Source: Ralstonia pickettii
GTDB taxonomy: Bacteria; Pseudomonadota; Gammaproteobacteria; Burkholderiales; Burkholderiaceae
DNA: 64,000 nt
Assembly (NCBI RefSeq): GCF_016466415.2
Contig: NZ_CP066772.2
Span: 558,001-622,000 of the forward strand
Direction of reading: 5' to 3'
Position numbers and translations under genes: made by a program
Shown: positions 8,803 through 17,886 of the stretch, one piece after another
How the letters are laid out: every line of letters begins with the position of its first letter
Numbering within the stretch: the first letter of the stretch is position 1
The notes under the pieces: generated by a model
Seen by the model: only the letters and a program-made list of their open reading frames with translations
Database searches by the model: none
What the model was told of the DNA's origin: nothing

Positions 8803-10434
8803 ATGAGAATCTCGGATATGAAGATCGGGGTGCGCCTTGGTGCAGCGTTCGCGCTTGTGGTGGCGCTGCTGATCGGGACTGCCGCGGTGGGCATCCAACG
8901 GCTGGACGACAACAACACGAAGATGGGCCGGATCGTCAGCGAGCGCTATTCGCTGATCGCGCTGAGCAACCAGATCAAGAACAACGGTTACAAGGCCAAC
9001 GGCATTCTCAGCAATCTGCTGCTGGCCACGTCGGCCGACCAGAAAGCGAAGTACATGAACGACTACGCAGCCATCCGCCAGGCCAACGGACAGGCGTATG
9101 GCCGGCTGGAGAAGATGCTGACGACCGATGCGAGCAAGGCGCTCTTCAAGGAACAGTTCGAGGCGCGCTCCGCTTACGGTGCGAGCGTGCGCAAGTTCTT
9201 TGAGCTGATCGATGCCAACAAGCCCGAAGACGCACGCGTTCTGTACCAGGGCGACATGAGCCGCCTGCAAGACCAGTACTACGTGCTGGTCGACAAGATG
9301 GTGGATCACCAGGCCAGCGAGATGGAGCACGACGTGGGCGAAGCCGCCGCACAAGGTGCCAACGCGAAGATCCAGATGATCGTACTGGCCGTGCTGGCAA
9401 CGCTGCTTGCCATTGCAACAGGTGGCTTCATCACCCGCACGATCACCGGCCCGATCCACCGTGCCGTGCATCTGGCCGAAGCCGTGGCGCAGGGCGATCT
9501 GACGCATCGTCTTGAAGTTGGCGCACAAGACGAGATCGGCCGCCTGCTGGCCGCGCTCAAGCACATGACCGAGAACCTGCATGGCATCGTCGGCCGTGTG
9601 CGCGGCGGAACGGACACCATCACGCGCGCATCGCGCGAGGTGGCCAGCGGCAACATCGATCTGTCCAGCCGGACCGAACAGCAGGCCAGCTCGCTGGAAG
9701 AAACGGCGGCGGCCATGGAGCAGCTCACCTCCACCGTAAAGCAGAACGCCGACAACGCGCAGGAAGCCAGCCGCCTGGCGTCCAACGCATCGCTGGTGGC
9801 CGCCAAGGGCGGCGACGCTGTTGGCGAGGCGATCGAGACCATGAGCACCATCAATGCGTCGTCACGCAAGATCGTCGACATCATCGGCGTGATCGACAGC
9901 ATTGCGTTCCAGACCAACATCCTGGCGCTGAACGCCGCAGTGGAAGCCGCGCGCGCCGGCGAGCAGGGCCGGGGCTTTGCCGTGGTGGCGGGCGAGGTGC
10001 GCAACCTCGCGCAGCGCAGTGCCGCGGCGGCCAAGGAGATCAAGGGGCTGATCGAAGATTCGGTCAACCACGTCGGCACCGGCACCGCCAAGGTGGAAGA
10101 GGCCGGCCAGATCATCCGCGACGTGGTGGCCGGTATCCAGAACGTGACGAACATCGTTGCCGAGATCAGCGCTTCGAGCCGTGAACAGAGCGAAGGCATC
10201 GAGCAGATCAACGAGGCCATCACGCAGATGGACAAGGTCACGCAGGAAAACGCCTCGCTGGTCGAGGAAAGTGCGACATCGGCGCAGGCCCTGCAGGACC
10301 AGGCCGATCAACTGGCCGAGATGGTCAGCGCCTTCAGGCTGCATGGCGACATGCCGGGCCATGCGCATGGCGTGCAGGGCGAGACGGCCACCGTGGCGCA
10401 GGCTGGCTGGGCGCGAGCACAAACACTTTCGTAA
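8803..10434 (+). CDS. Methyl-accepting chemotaxis protein
   Basis: A 543-residue transmembrane chemoreceptor. It starts MRISDMKIGVRLGAAFAL with AGGA 9 nt upstream. The order is a first membrane helix (about 8-30), a four-helix-bundle ligand domain (to about 185) and a second membrane helix (IVLAVLATLLAIATGGFITR). A HAMP domain and a long cytoplasmic signalling hairpin follow. The hairpin tip that contacts CheA and CheW is complete: AVEAARAGEQGRGFAVVAGEVRNLAQRS. Methylation-helix repeats rich in Glu, Gln and Ala flank it. The C-terminus (GWARAQTLS) lacks the NWETF-type pentapeptide for CheR/CheB tethering. No che genes are in the window. The ligand is unknown. Confidence 0.95.
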   Translation: MRISDMKIGVRLGAAFALVVALLIGTAAVGIQRLDDNNTKMGRIVSERYSLIALSNQIKNNGYKANGILSNLLLATSADQKAKYMNDYAAIRQANGQAYGRLEKMLTTDASKALFKEQFEARSAYGASVRKFFELIDANKPEDARVLYQGDMSRLQDQYYVLVDKMVDHQASEMEHDVGEAAAQGANAKIQMIVLAVLATLLAIATGGFITRTITGPIHRAVHLAEAVAQGDLTHRLEVGAQDEIGRLLAALKHMTENLHGIVGRVRGGTDTITRASREVASGNIDLSSRTEQQASSLEETAAAMEQLTSTVKQNADNAQEASRLASNASLVAAKGGDAVGEAIETMSTINASSRKIVDIIGVIDSIAFQTNILALNAAVEAARAGEQGRGFAVVAGEVRNLAQRSAAAAKEIKGLIEDSVNHVGTGTAKVEEAGQIIRDVVAGIQNVTNIVAEISASSREQSEGIEQINEAITQMDKVTQENASLVEESATSAQALQDQADQLAEMVSAFRLHGDMPGHAHGVQGETATVAQAGWARAQTLS

Positions 10435-10684
10435 TTCGTAGTCGTCGTTGTCGCAGTGATGTTGCAGTCAGCAGTCCAACGGAGGAGGCACGGGCCATCG
10501 CCAGGCGGCTCGTCACAGAAGGAATCGACGTAGCGCTTTGCTTTGGCGTTTCGAACGGTCCCGCCATTTGCCGAACAGGTGTCTGCTGCGCAACCGCTGT
10601 GCTGGTTGGAGGATTGCGCGCGCGGGTGCGCCGGAGTGCCGATGGTGGGGTCAACCCACGGTGTCTCTTATCTCCTGAACAACC

Positions 10685-13279
10685 ATGTCTTCGCACGCTC
10701 CTCAAATGGCCGGCCCGGGTTCGGCCGCAGCGTTTGACCCGTCCAACGCGCCGGCCGGCACTGCCGCGGCGGCGCCCCCATCCACCGCTGTCACGCAGTT
10801 GATCGATGCCTATCGCGAGCATGGGCATCGGCGCGCGCGCCTGGACCCGCTCGCACGCGCGCCCCTGCCCGACGTGCCCGAGCTTCGCCTGCGGTTTCAT
10901 GGCCTGGACCCTGCGCAAAAGCGCGAGCCGGCAAGCACCGTCCTGCCCACTGCGACGACGATGCAGGCGCTCGAATGGCAGCTCAAGCGGGTGTACTGCG
11001 GCACGACCGGTCTCGATTGCAGTAGCGTGCGCAAGCGGCAACGCCGCGCATGGCTCTACGCGCGCATGGAGGCAGAACTGCTGGCACCGCCGCTCGCGCC
11101 TGACCAAAAGCGCCGGCTGCTGCGCCGGCTGGTGGCGGCGGAGATGTGGGAGCGTCTTGCCGGTGGCACGTTCGCGCACGCCAAGCGGTTCTCTCTGGAG
11201 GGTTGCGAGAGCCTGGTGCCGCTGCTCGATACGCTGGTGGAGGAGGGCGCCGGCCACGGCGTGCGGCAGGTGTTTCTCGGCATGCCGCATCGCGGGCGCT
11301 TGAACGCGCTCGTCAACGTGATGGGGTTTGACGCGCGAGGCATGCTCGATCGGCTCGATCCTGATTCGGACATTGCGTTCACCCAGCGAGACCTGCCGTA
11401 TCACCTCGGTGGCCGTGCGCATCGGTTGGTGGGCGACGACGAGGTGGCGCTGGAGCTGGCGCCCAATCCATCGCATCTGCAGAGCGTGTACCCGGTCGTC
11501 TGCGGTATGGCGCGCGCGCATGTGGATGAGCACCCCGGCACACCGTGCCTGCCGGTGATGGTGCATGGCGATGCTGCTTTCGCGGGGCAAGGCGTTGTCA
11601 TGGAGACCCTGAACCTGACCCGCCGCAGCGGCTACACGGCAGGCGGTGTCGTGCACGTGATCGTCAATAACCAGATCGGCTTTACAACACCCAACGTGAT
11701 GGACGTGCGTGCACACGACTACTGCACCGACGTGACGCGCATGGTTGATGCGCCGGTGCTGCACGTCAACGCCGACGACCCCGAAGCCGTCGTGCGTGCC
11801 GCACGGATTGCCATTGCGTACCGGATGGAGCATGGCGCCGATATCGTCATCGATCTGATCGGTTATCGCCGCCTTGGGCATTCGGAGCACGACACGCCCG
11901 CAGTGACGCAGCCCGCGCTGCACGCCGCCATTGCGGCGCACCCGACCGTCACGGAGCAATATCACGTTGCCAGTGCGGAATCGACGCGCTTGGCGGATCT
12001 GCGCGAAGCTGCCGTGCGTGACTTGCGGGCTGCCCCGGGCAAAGCGCCGCGTGCAGCTGACGTTTCGACGCTGCACAGCGCCGCGCGCCGCCAGCTTCAG
12101 CCGTTGTCATCGCAGCGCGTGCAGGCATTGACGCAGACGCTGACCACACCGCCCGACGACGTGCTCCTGCACGACGTTGTGCGCGGACTGTGCGAGCGTT
12201 GGCACGCTACGGTCTCGAGCGACGCGCATACGGTCGACTGGTGCCTGGCTGAAAACCTTGCCCATGCCACGCTGCTGGAAGACGGGCACAGCATCCGGCT
12301 GTCCGGCATGGATGTGGGGCGCGGCACGTTCATGCATCGACACGCGGTGTGGCAGTCGCAGGCGTCACTGTCCGACGACGGCGACCGGTACGTTCCGCTG
12401 CAGCACGTTGCGCCGTGCCAGGGCTCGTTCGATATCGTCAACTCGCCGTTATCGGAAGAGGCGGCGCTGGGCTTCGAATACGGCTATAGCGTGCAGACCC
12501 GAACGCGGCTGACCTTGTGGGAGGCGCAGTTCGGCGACTTCGTCAACGGCGCGCAGGTCTTCATTGACCAGTACATCGCTTCGGGGGAATACAAGTGGGG
12601 TTGCCAGTCTGCACTGGCGATGCTGCTGCCGCACGGCCACGAAGGTGTCGGGCCAGAGCATTCCAACGGATTCCTGGGGCGTTTTCTGCAGCTTTGCGCG
12701 GATGACAACATGCGCGTGGTCATGCCGTCGACGTCGGGCCAATGGTTCCACCTGTTGCGCGAGCAAGCCGCGCTGGCAACGCCCAAGCCGCTGATCGTCA
12801 TGTCCCCGAAGACGCAGCTTCATGGCAACCCGCGTTCGCATTCGCCCCTGCAGGACCTGATCGACGGGCGTTTCATGCCGGTGCTGGCCGACGCCTCGGC
12901 GGTCGATCCGCAAACCGTCACGCGTGTGGTCTTGTGCAGCGGTAAGTTCTTCTACGAACTGCACGCGCAGCGCGAGCGCGAGGCCCGCGCGGATGTGGCG
13001 CTCGTCCGTGTGGAGCAGCTCTATCCGTTTCCGCAGGAGGCACTTGTGGCCGCGCTGGCGGCATTCCCTAACCTGAAGGAGATCGTCTGGGCGCAGGAGG
13101 AGGACGCCAACCAAGGCGCATGGCGCTTCGTGCGCGACGCGCTGCGGACGTGTCTGCCGGAGGGGAGCCGACTGGCCAGTGTATGCCGCAGCGCGACGCC
13201 GTCGGGCGCGCATGCGTCGGTGCGCGCGCATCAGGCGGAGCAGCGTCGCCTGGTGGCTGCTGCGTTGGGCGCGTTGTGA
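10685..13279 (+). CDS. 2-oxoglutarate dehydrogenase E1-like thiamine enzyme (non-canonical paralogue)
   Basis: An 864-residue thiamine-diphosphate enzyme of the SucA/DHTKD1 family, which decarboxylates 2-oxo acids. Family signatures are GMPHRGRLNALVN (His near residue 201), LPYHLGG, HGDAAFAGQGVV with the cofactor Asp, NNQIGFTTPN, SPLSEEAALGFEYGYS, and LTLWEAQFGDFVNGAQV followed by GPEHSNGFLGRFLQLCA. Differences from canonical SucA are a shorter chain (about 935-955 is usual) and a Pro/Ala-rich N-terminus lacking the E2-binding opening motif. LPYHLGG replaces the usual VKYHLG-type segment. No sucB or lpd gene is adjacent. It may act on another 2-oxo acid (DHTKD1-like) or as a stand-alone decarboxylase. 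The convergent neighbour is a KgtP-like permease. Confidence 0.85.
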   Translation: MSSHAPQMAGPGSAAAFDPSNAPAGTAAAAPPSTAVTQLIDAYREHGHRRARLDPLARAPLPDVPELRLRFHGLDPAQKREPASTVLPTATTMQALEWQLKRVYCGTTGLDCSSVRKRQRRAWLYARMEAELLAPPLAPDQKRRLLRRLVAAEMWERLAGGTFAHAKRFSLEGCESLVPLLDTLVEEGAGHGVRQVFLGMPHRGRLNALVNVMGFDARGMLDRLDPDSDIAFTQRDLPYHLGGRAHRLVGDDEVALELAPNPSHLQSVYPVVCGMARAHVDEHPGTPCLPVMVHGDAAFAGQGVVMETLNLTRRSGYTAGGVVHVIVNNQIGFTTPNVMDVRAHDYCTDVTRMVDAPVLHVNADDPEAVVRAARIAIAYRMEHGADIVIDLIGYRRLGHSEHDTPAVTQPALHAAIAAHPTVTEQYHVASAESTRLADLREAAVRDLRAAPGKAPRAADVSTLHSAARRQLQPLSSQRVQALTQTLTTPPDDVLLHDVVRGLCERWHATVSSDAHTVDWCLAENLAHATLLEDGHSIRLSGMDVGRGTFMHRHAVWQSQASLSDDGDRYVPLQHVAPCQGSFDIVNSPLSEEAALGFEYGYSVQTRTRLTLWEAQFGDFVNGAQVFIDQYIASGEYKWGCQSALAMLLPHGHEGVGPEHSNGFLGRFLQLCADDNMRVVMPSTSGQWFHLLREQAALATPKPLIVMSPKTQLHGNPRSHSPLQDLIDGRFMPVLADASAVDPQTVTRVVLCSGKFFYELHAQREREARADVALVRVEQLYPFPQEALVAALAAFPNLKEIVWAQEEDANQGAWRFVRDALRTCLPEGSRLASVCRSATPSGAHASVRAHQAEQRRLVAAALGAL

Positions 13280-13373
13280 TAGCCGGAAGCTGATGCAGGA
13301 AGCTCGACCGCGACCGCCGTTTGAGACATCGGTGGTCGCGGTATGGCCTTGTTGTTGAAACGCCGGGCCGCGA

Positions 13374-14678
13374 TTACGGCGTGTGGCGCAGATACCCCTC
13401 CTTGCTCGGATCGGGCATGAAGTACGTCACGACGAAAGACACCGCGCACAGCGCCGTCACGTACCAGTAGAACGTCGATTCGGTACCGGCCTGCTTGAAC
13501 CACAGCGCCACGTATTCCGCCGAGCCGCCGAACACCGCGTTGGCAATCGCATACGAGAGGCCCACGCCCATGGCGCGCACCTCTGGCGGGAACATCTCGG
13601 CCTTGATCAGCCCGCTGATCGACGTATAGAAGCTGACGATGGCCAGCGCCACCGTGATGAGGCCAAAGGCTGCGAGCGGGGTCGTCACCGTGGCCAGCGC
13701 CTTCATGAGCGGCACTGTGCCCAGCACCGAGAGTGCCCCGAACAGCAGCATCGAATTGCGGCGGCCGATGCGGTCGGACAGCGCGCCAAACACGGGCTGC
13801 AGCACCATGTAGACGAACAGTGCGCCCGTCATCACGTTGGAGGCGGTCTTGGTCTCCATGTGGGCCGTGTTGACGAGGTACTTCTGCATGTACGTCGTGA
13901 ACGTGTAGAAGATCAGCGAGCCGCCGGCGGTAAAGCCGATCACGCGCAGGAACGCACCCTTGTGCTGCCACGCGCCGCGGATCGTGCCAGCGTGCTCCGC
14001 CTTGCGCGCCGAGGCGGTCTGCGTTTCGTGCAGTGACTTACGCAGGTACAGGGCGATCAGCGCGGTGAGTGCGCCCACCACAAATGGAATGCGCCAGCCC
14101 CAGGCTTTCAGCTCCGCGGTCGTCAGCAGTTGCTGCAGGATCACCAGCACGAGCACCGCGCACAGCTGGCCGCCAATCAGCGTCACATACTGGAACGAGG
14201 CAAAGAAGCCGCGTCGGCCCTGCAGCGCCACTTCGCTCATGTAGGTCGCGCTGGTGCCGTATTCGCCGCCAACCGACAGCCCCTGGAACAGCCGCGCCAC
14301 CAGCAGCAGGAACGGCGCCAGCGCACCGATCTGCGCGTAGGTTGGCAGCACCGCGATCAGCAGCGAGCCGCCGCACATCATCAGCACCGAGATCATCATC
14401 GCCCTGCGCCGGCCGTGCTTGTCGGCAATGCGGCCGAACAGCCAGCCGCCGATCGGCCGCATCAGGAAGCCCGCCGCAAACACGCCCGCCGTGTTCAGCA
14501 GTTGCGTCGTGCGGTCGCCGCTGGGGAAGAACGCCGGCGCAAAGTACAGCGCGCTGAACGCGTAGACGTAAAAGTCGAACCATTCGACGAGGTTGCCCGA
14601 CGACGCGCCGACGATGGCAAAGATGCGGCGACGTGTGTCGTGCGGGTCAACCGCGTGCGGGGTGGCAGTGCTATCCAT
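13374..14678 (-). CDS. kgtP: Alpha-ketoglutarate permease-like MHS-family transporter
   Basis: A 434-residue major facilitator of the metabolite:H+ symporter group, closest by eye to E. coli KgtP in length and sequence. Group signatures are [16 protein letters not shown] at the first helix, [17 protein letters not shown] in the loop between helices 2 and 3, and [35 protein letters not shown] sits in the second half. Twelve hydrophobic segments are present. KgtP takes up 2-oxoglutarate with protons; related MHS proteins move citrate, proline or shikimate, so the substrate is likely but not proved. It converges with the E1-like gene (95-bp gap), suggesting import and oxidation of the same or a related 2-oxo acid. 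Confidence 0.8.
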   Translation of the reverse strand: MDSTATPHAVDPHDTRRRIFAIVGASSGNLVEWFDFYVYAFSALYFAPAFFPSGDRTTQLLNTAGVFAAGFLMRPIGGWLFGRIADKHGRRRAMMISVLMMCGGSLLIAVLPTYAQIGALAPFLLLVARLFQGLSVGGEYGTSATYMSEVALQGRRGFFASFQYVTLIGGQLCAVLVLVILQQLLTTAELKAWGWRIPFVVGALTALIALYLRKSLHETQTASARKAEHAGTIRGAWQHKGAFLRVIGFTAGGSLIFYTFTTYMQKYLVNTAHMETKTASNVMTGALFVYMVLQPVFGALSDRIGRRNSMLLFGALSVLGTVPLMKALATVTTPLAAFGLITVALAIVSFYTSISGLIKAEMFPPEVRAMGVGLSYAIANAVFGGSAEYVALWFKQAGTESTFYWYVTALCAVSFVVTYFMPDPSKEGYLRHTP

Positions 14679-14843
14679 GAGGGCGTCTCGGTGTGGTCGG
14701 TGTGGTTGTTCTGTGGGCAGTCTAAGCTGACCCTCAGAATTGTAGCGACATGTCGCAGGTTGTCGCGCCCCGGACTTGCCCCGATGGGTGAGATGGCGTG
14801 TTGCGGCAGGTGTGCAGCAGGCGTGCTTAGGTCACGCAGAAAC

Positions 14844-14866
14844 GGGTACGCCCAACACGCGTACCC
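14844..14866 (-). terminator. Hairpin downstream of the MFS gene
   Basis: A perfect 8-bp inverted repeat, GGGTACGC and GCGTACCC with a 7-nt loop, lies 12 bp past the stop codon of the minus-strand MFS gene. Read on the minus strand it is followed by a short GTTTCT tract. That makes it a weak candidate for an intrinsic terminator. Confidence 0.45.
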
Positions 14867-14878
14867 GGTCGATTTCGC

Positions 14879-16102
14879 TCATCGTGCGCCCTGCCGCGCG
14901 TTGAACACCACGCGCAACCCGAGCGCCACCAGCGCCGCCGCCGCGCAGAACGCCATCAATCCAGTCCAGCGCGCGCTCGTCCACGCCAGGCTCGCGCCAT
15001 ACGCGCCCACCGACATGCCGATGAACAGCGCCGTCATGAACACCGCGTTGATACGGCTGCGCGCTTCGGGTGCCAATGCATAAATGATGGTCTGGTGCGA
15101 TACCAGCGCAGCCTGCACGCCCACGTCAAAGACGAGCGTGCCGATCACGATGGCGATGAGCGATTGCGGGAACAGTGCCATCGCGGCAAACGTCACCGCC
15201 ATGAGCAACGCACCACCCGCAGCGATGTGGCCGGGCGCAACGCGGCCCGACAATCGCCCGGCAATGCTCGCGCCCAGTGCGCCCGCTGCACCGGCCAGGC
15301 CAAGCAGGCCCGCTTGACCCGTCGACAGGCCGAGCGAACTCGTCAGGTGCAATGCCACGGTCGACCAGAAGCCCGAGAACGCAATGCCGATGAACGCCTG
15401 CGTGATGGCCGCCGCGCGCAGCCGCGGGTGCTGTGCGAACAGCGTGCCCAACGAACGCAGCAGCGTGAGGTACGGCTGCCTCATGGTTGCGGGCGGTGCC
15501 ACACCAAAGTGGGCGGCGCGCACGGCAATCGCCAGCCCGACAATCGCTACCGCCGATACGCCAAATGCCGCGCGCCAGCCGAAATGGTCCGCCACGATGC
15601 CGCTGAACACGCGCGAGCTGACGATGCCGATCAACAGCCCCGTCATCACCGTGCCGATGTTGCGATTGCGGTTGTGGTCGGTGCTGATGGCCGCGGCGCT
15701 GGGCACGAAGTCCTGCGCGATGGTGGCCGAGAGCCCCACCGCAAAGCCCGCTGCCGCAAGCAGTGGGAGGTTGGGCGCGAGGCAGCTGGCGATGAGCGCC
15801 AATTTGAGCAGCACCGCCTTCCAGAGGATGACGATGCGACGATCGTAGCGGTCGCCCAGCGGGCCGAAGAAAAAGATGCCGCTGGCGTATCCCGCCGCCG
15901 TGAGCGTCGGCAACACGCCCAACGCGTGCGGCGCGATGGCGAGGTCGCGGCCGATGAGGCCCAGTAGCGGGTGGTTCAGGTAAATGCACGCCACGCTGAT
16001 GCCCGCGCCGGCCGTGAGCAGGCGGATCAGCCCTCGGGTGTCAGGTGCGGCAGGTGCCATGGTGGTATTGGCAGGCGTTGGGGACGCTGGCGAGGTCGAC
16101 AT
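14879..16102 (-). CDS. MFS transporter (YnfM/arabinose-efflux-like)
   Basis: A 407-residue major facilitator with twelve hydrophobic segments. The loop FFGPLGDRYDRRIVILWKAV is the conserved motif between helices 2 and 3. Phrases such as GLSATIAQDFVPSAAAIS, RVFSGIVADHFGWRAAF and SHQTIIYALAPEARSRINAVFM are typical of the YnfM-like exporter branch. The start at 16102 (MSTSPASP) has GAGG 7 nt upstream and is preferred to the longer frame from 16129. The gene lies 99 bp downstream of the GntR-type gene on the same strand, which may co-transcribe with it or regulate it. Export of a small organic molecule is likely; the substrate is unknown. Confidence 0.85.
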   Translation of the reverse strand: MSTSPASPTPANTTMAPAAPDTRGLIRLLTAGAGISVACIYLNHPLLGLIGRDLAIAPHALGVLPTLTAAGYASGIFFFGPLGDRYDRRIVILWKAVLLKLALIASCLAPNLPLLAAAGFAVGLSATIAQDFVPSAAAISTDHNRNRNIGTVMTGLLIGIVSSRVFSGIVADHFGWRAAFGVSAVAIVGLAIAVRAAHFGVAPPATMRQPYLTLLRSLGTLFAQHPRLRAAAITQAFIGIAFSGFWSTVALHLTSSLGLSTGQAGLLGLAGAAGALGASIAGRLSGRVAPGHIAAGGALLMAVTFAAMALFPQSLIAIVIGTLVFDVGVQAALVSHQTIIYALAPEARSRINAVFMTALFIGMSVGAYGASLAWTSARWTGLMAFCAAAALVALGLRVVFNARQGAR

Positions 16103-16201
16103 GGGAACCTCATGAGGAGATTGCTGCATCGCAGCGAAGCGGCGATGCTAACAACTTTCCTGGGGGCCTGCTGACGGCCAATAACCTTGCTCGGGGTGGT
16201 G

Positions 16202-17038
16202 TCAGGCGCGCTGGCTGGCCGGGGATGCGGCCGAGGTGGGCGCCTCTTCCACGTCTTCGCTGTGACCGCCTTGTACGTCATGACCGGCGTTGTCGATCCA
16301 CAGGCGGGCGCGGTCTTCGCCCACGCGCGACAGCTCCATGCGGTATTCGTAGCGGTCGGGCCGGTAGAGGCCTTGCAGCAATTGCACGGGGCGCCCGCTC
16401 ATCTCGCGCACGATGCGCTGGACGGAGAGCAGCGGCGCGCCCACCGACACATCCAGATACTGCGCCGTCGCCACATCGGCCAAACGTGCCGACACCACCT
16501 GCGACGCACGATCAATCCGCACACCCGATCCCTCGATCAGCCGCAGCAGCGACTGGCCGGCCAGGCGTTCGAGCGTGAGCTTGCTCGTCACGTCCAGCGG
16601 CAGCCACGTCGTGATGAGCGCCATGGGCGTGTCTTCCAGGTGGCGCACGCGCACGAGTTTCTTGATCGGCGTGCCGGGCGCAATTTCCAGGCATTTGGCC
16701 TCGTCGGGCGGGGCCAGCACGTCTTCAAATTCGACGACGACGGCGGAGGTGCGCTCGCCCACGTCGATGATGTTCTGCAGCAGCGTCTGGGCGCCGCCGC
16801 CCATCGTCACCGGATCATCGGGCTTGACGACAAACGTGCCCATGCCGCGATGGCGGCGCACCAGACCTTCCTTGACGAGGTAGTCGAACACGCGCCGCAT
16901 CGTGACGCGCGAGGCCCCGAACTGTCGGGCCAGCTCGATCTCGCCCGGCATCGGGCCGTCACTGAACCGGCCCTCAAGAATCTGTTGGCGCAGGACGACG
17001 TAGATCTGGTGGTAGAGCGGTACCACGGCATCGGGCAT
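16202..17038 (-). CDS. GntR-family regulator with UTRA ligand domain (HutC/FadR-like)
   Basis: A 278-residue repressor-type protein. The N-terminal winged helix (about 5-75) reads PLYHQIYVVLRQQILEGRFSDG, then FGASRVTMRRVFDYLVKEGL and RHRGMGTFVV, a standard GntR DNA-binding domain. A UTRA effector-binding domain follows at about 95-245, with PGTPIKKLVRVRHLEDTPMA and QYLDVSVGAPLLSVQRI. Start 17038 (MPDAVVPLYHQ) matches the family; the longer frame adds 19 unlikely residues. UTRA regulators respond to small metabolites such as histidine derivatives, sugars or fatty acids. The MFS gene just downstream on the same strand is a plausible target. Confidence 0.88.
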   Translation of the reverse strand: MPDAVVPLYHQIYVVLRQQILEGRFSDGPMPGEIELARQFGASRVTMRRVFDYLVKEGLVRRHRGMGTFVVKPDDPVTMGGGAQTLLQNIIDVGERTSAVVVEFEDVLAPPDEAKCLEIAPGTPIKKLVRVRHLEDTPMALITTWLPLDVTSKLTLERLAGQSLLRLIEGSGVRIDRASQVVSARLADVATAQYLDVSVGAPLLSVQRIVREMSGRPVQLLQGLYRPDRYEYRMELSRVGEDRARLWIDNAGHDVQGGHSEDVEEAPTSAASPASQRA

Positions 17039-17209
17039 GGCAGTCGGGGTTCCGGGCGTGAGCAGAGAGGTACAGGGCGAAATCAGGAGGGGCAACCATC
17101 AGCCGATGGCGGCAAGGCGCGGGATGAGTTGGAAAGCCGGGTCGAACGCGGCCGTTTGCCCATTCATCCCCGACGATAGGGGGTTATGCCGGGCCTGTAA
17201 AGTTGTGTG

Positions 17210-17752
17210 TTACCCGTTGGCCGGCGGCGTATCAGCGGCCGTGGCGGCACGATTTTCCCCCCGTCCATAACGCGGATTGCGCTCGCGCATCGAGTTCTTG
17301 GGCGCAACGGGCTCGCCCAGCGCATTGACCAGCGCGACGTGGATCGGGGTGCCGCTTTCGCGGTCGCGCAACAACATGGGACCTTCGCCGTCCGGCGTGA
17401 GGTAACGGTCGCCCCATTGCATGAGCGCGACGATGGCAGGCAGCAGGTCCACGCCCGCCCGTGTCAGCCGGTAGGCATCGCGCACGCGGTCGCCCGGCTC
17501 CTGGTACGGCACACGGCGCAGGATGCCGTACGTCACCAGCGCCTTGAGCCGCGACGACAGGATCGCCGACGAGCACCCCGTGCGGCGCAAAAACTCATCA
17601 AACCGCGTCACGCCGGAAAACGCCTCGCGCAGCACGAGCAGCGTCCATTTCTCACCGACGATCGACACGGCGGCCGCGATCGAGCACGGCTCTTCCATCG
17701 ACGTTACAAGCTCGGATGCCGCTGGGACGGGGAAAGGTTCCGGAATTCTCAT
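17210..17752 (-). CDS. HxlR-family transcriptional regulator
   Basis: A 180-residue winged-helix regulator. The HxlR core sits at about 22-115: CSIAAAVSIVGEKWTLLVLREAF, RFDEFLRRTGCSSAILSSRLKALVTYGIL, YQEPGDRVRDAYRLTRAG and ALMQWGDRY. Cys23 sits at the position often used for redox or electrophile sensing in this family. A C-terminal extension of about 60 residues is basic and probably flexible. The gene is divergent from the GNAT acetyltransferase, and the shared promoter holds inverted and direct copies of AAAGTCAG, so the regulator probably controls that pair and itself. Confidence 0.88.
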   Translation of the reverse strand: MRIPEPFPVPAASELVTSMEEPCSIAAAVSIVGEKWTLLVLREAFSGVTRFDEFLRRTGCSSAILSSRLKALVTYGILRRVPYQEPGDRVRDAYRLTRAGVDLLPAIVALMQWGDRYLTPDGEGPMLLRDRESGTPIHVALVNALGEPVAPKNSMRERNPRYGRGENRAATAADTPPANG

Positions 17753-17771
17753 GGCAAAAGCATAGTCAATT

Positions 17772-17830
17772 CTGACTTTACTTGCAAAAGTCAGGGTTTC
17801 TGCTAATCTAGCTTCAAATTAGAAAGTCAG
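17772..17830 (+). promoter_or_regulatory. Candidate HxlR operator and GNAT promoter
   Basis: CTGACTTT at 17772-17779 and AAAGTCAG at 17787-17794 form a perfect 8-bp inverted repeat with a 7-nt spacer. A third AAAGTCAG lies at 17823-17830, 36 bp further on. Between them TTGCAA at 17783-17788 and TGCTAATCT (extended -10, hexamer at 17804-17809) give a plausible plus-strand promoter with a short spacer. A regulator bound at the palindrome would cover the -35 region. Confidence 0.6.
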
Positions 17831-17886
17831 GCGGTGATCCCGTGCTGGCATGCAATAACAACGATCCGTCGCGTGAGGAGATCCCC

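Noticed and set aside
10480-10684. A protein-like stretch (TEEARAIARRLVTEG) before the E1-like gene
   Set aside because: Too short, without start or family match; could be a remnant, but not enough to annotate.
10334-12076. Long minus-strand open frame across the E1-like gene
   Set aside because: Its translation is His/Arg-rich and without family features, while the plus strand has all E1 motifs.
13383-15083. Plus-strand frames opposite kgtP and the MFS gene
   Set aside because: Shadows rich in Arg, Gln and His; the minus strand encodes clear transporters.
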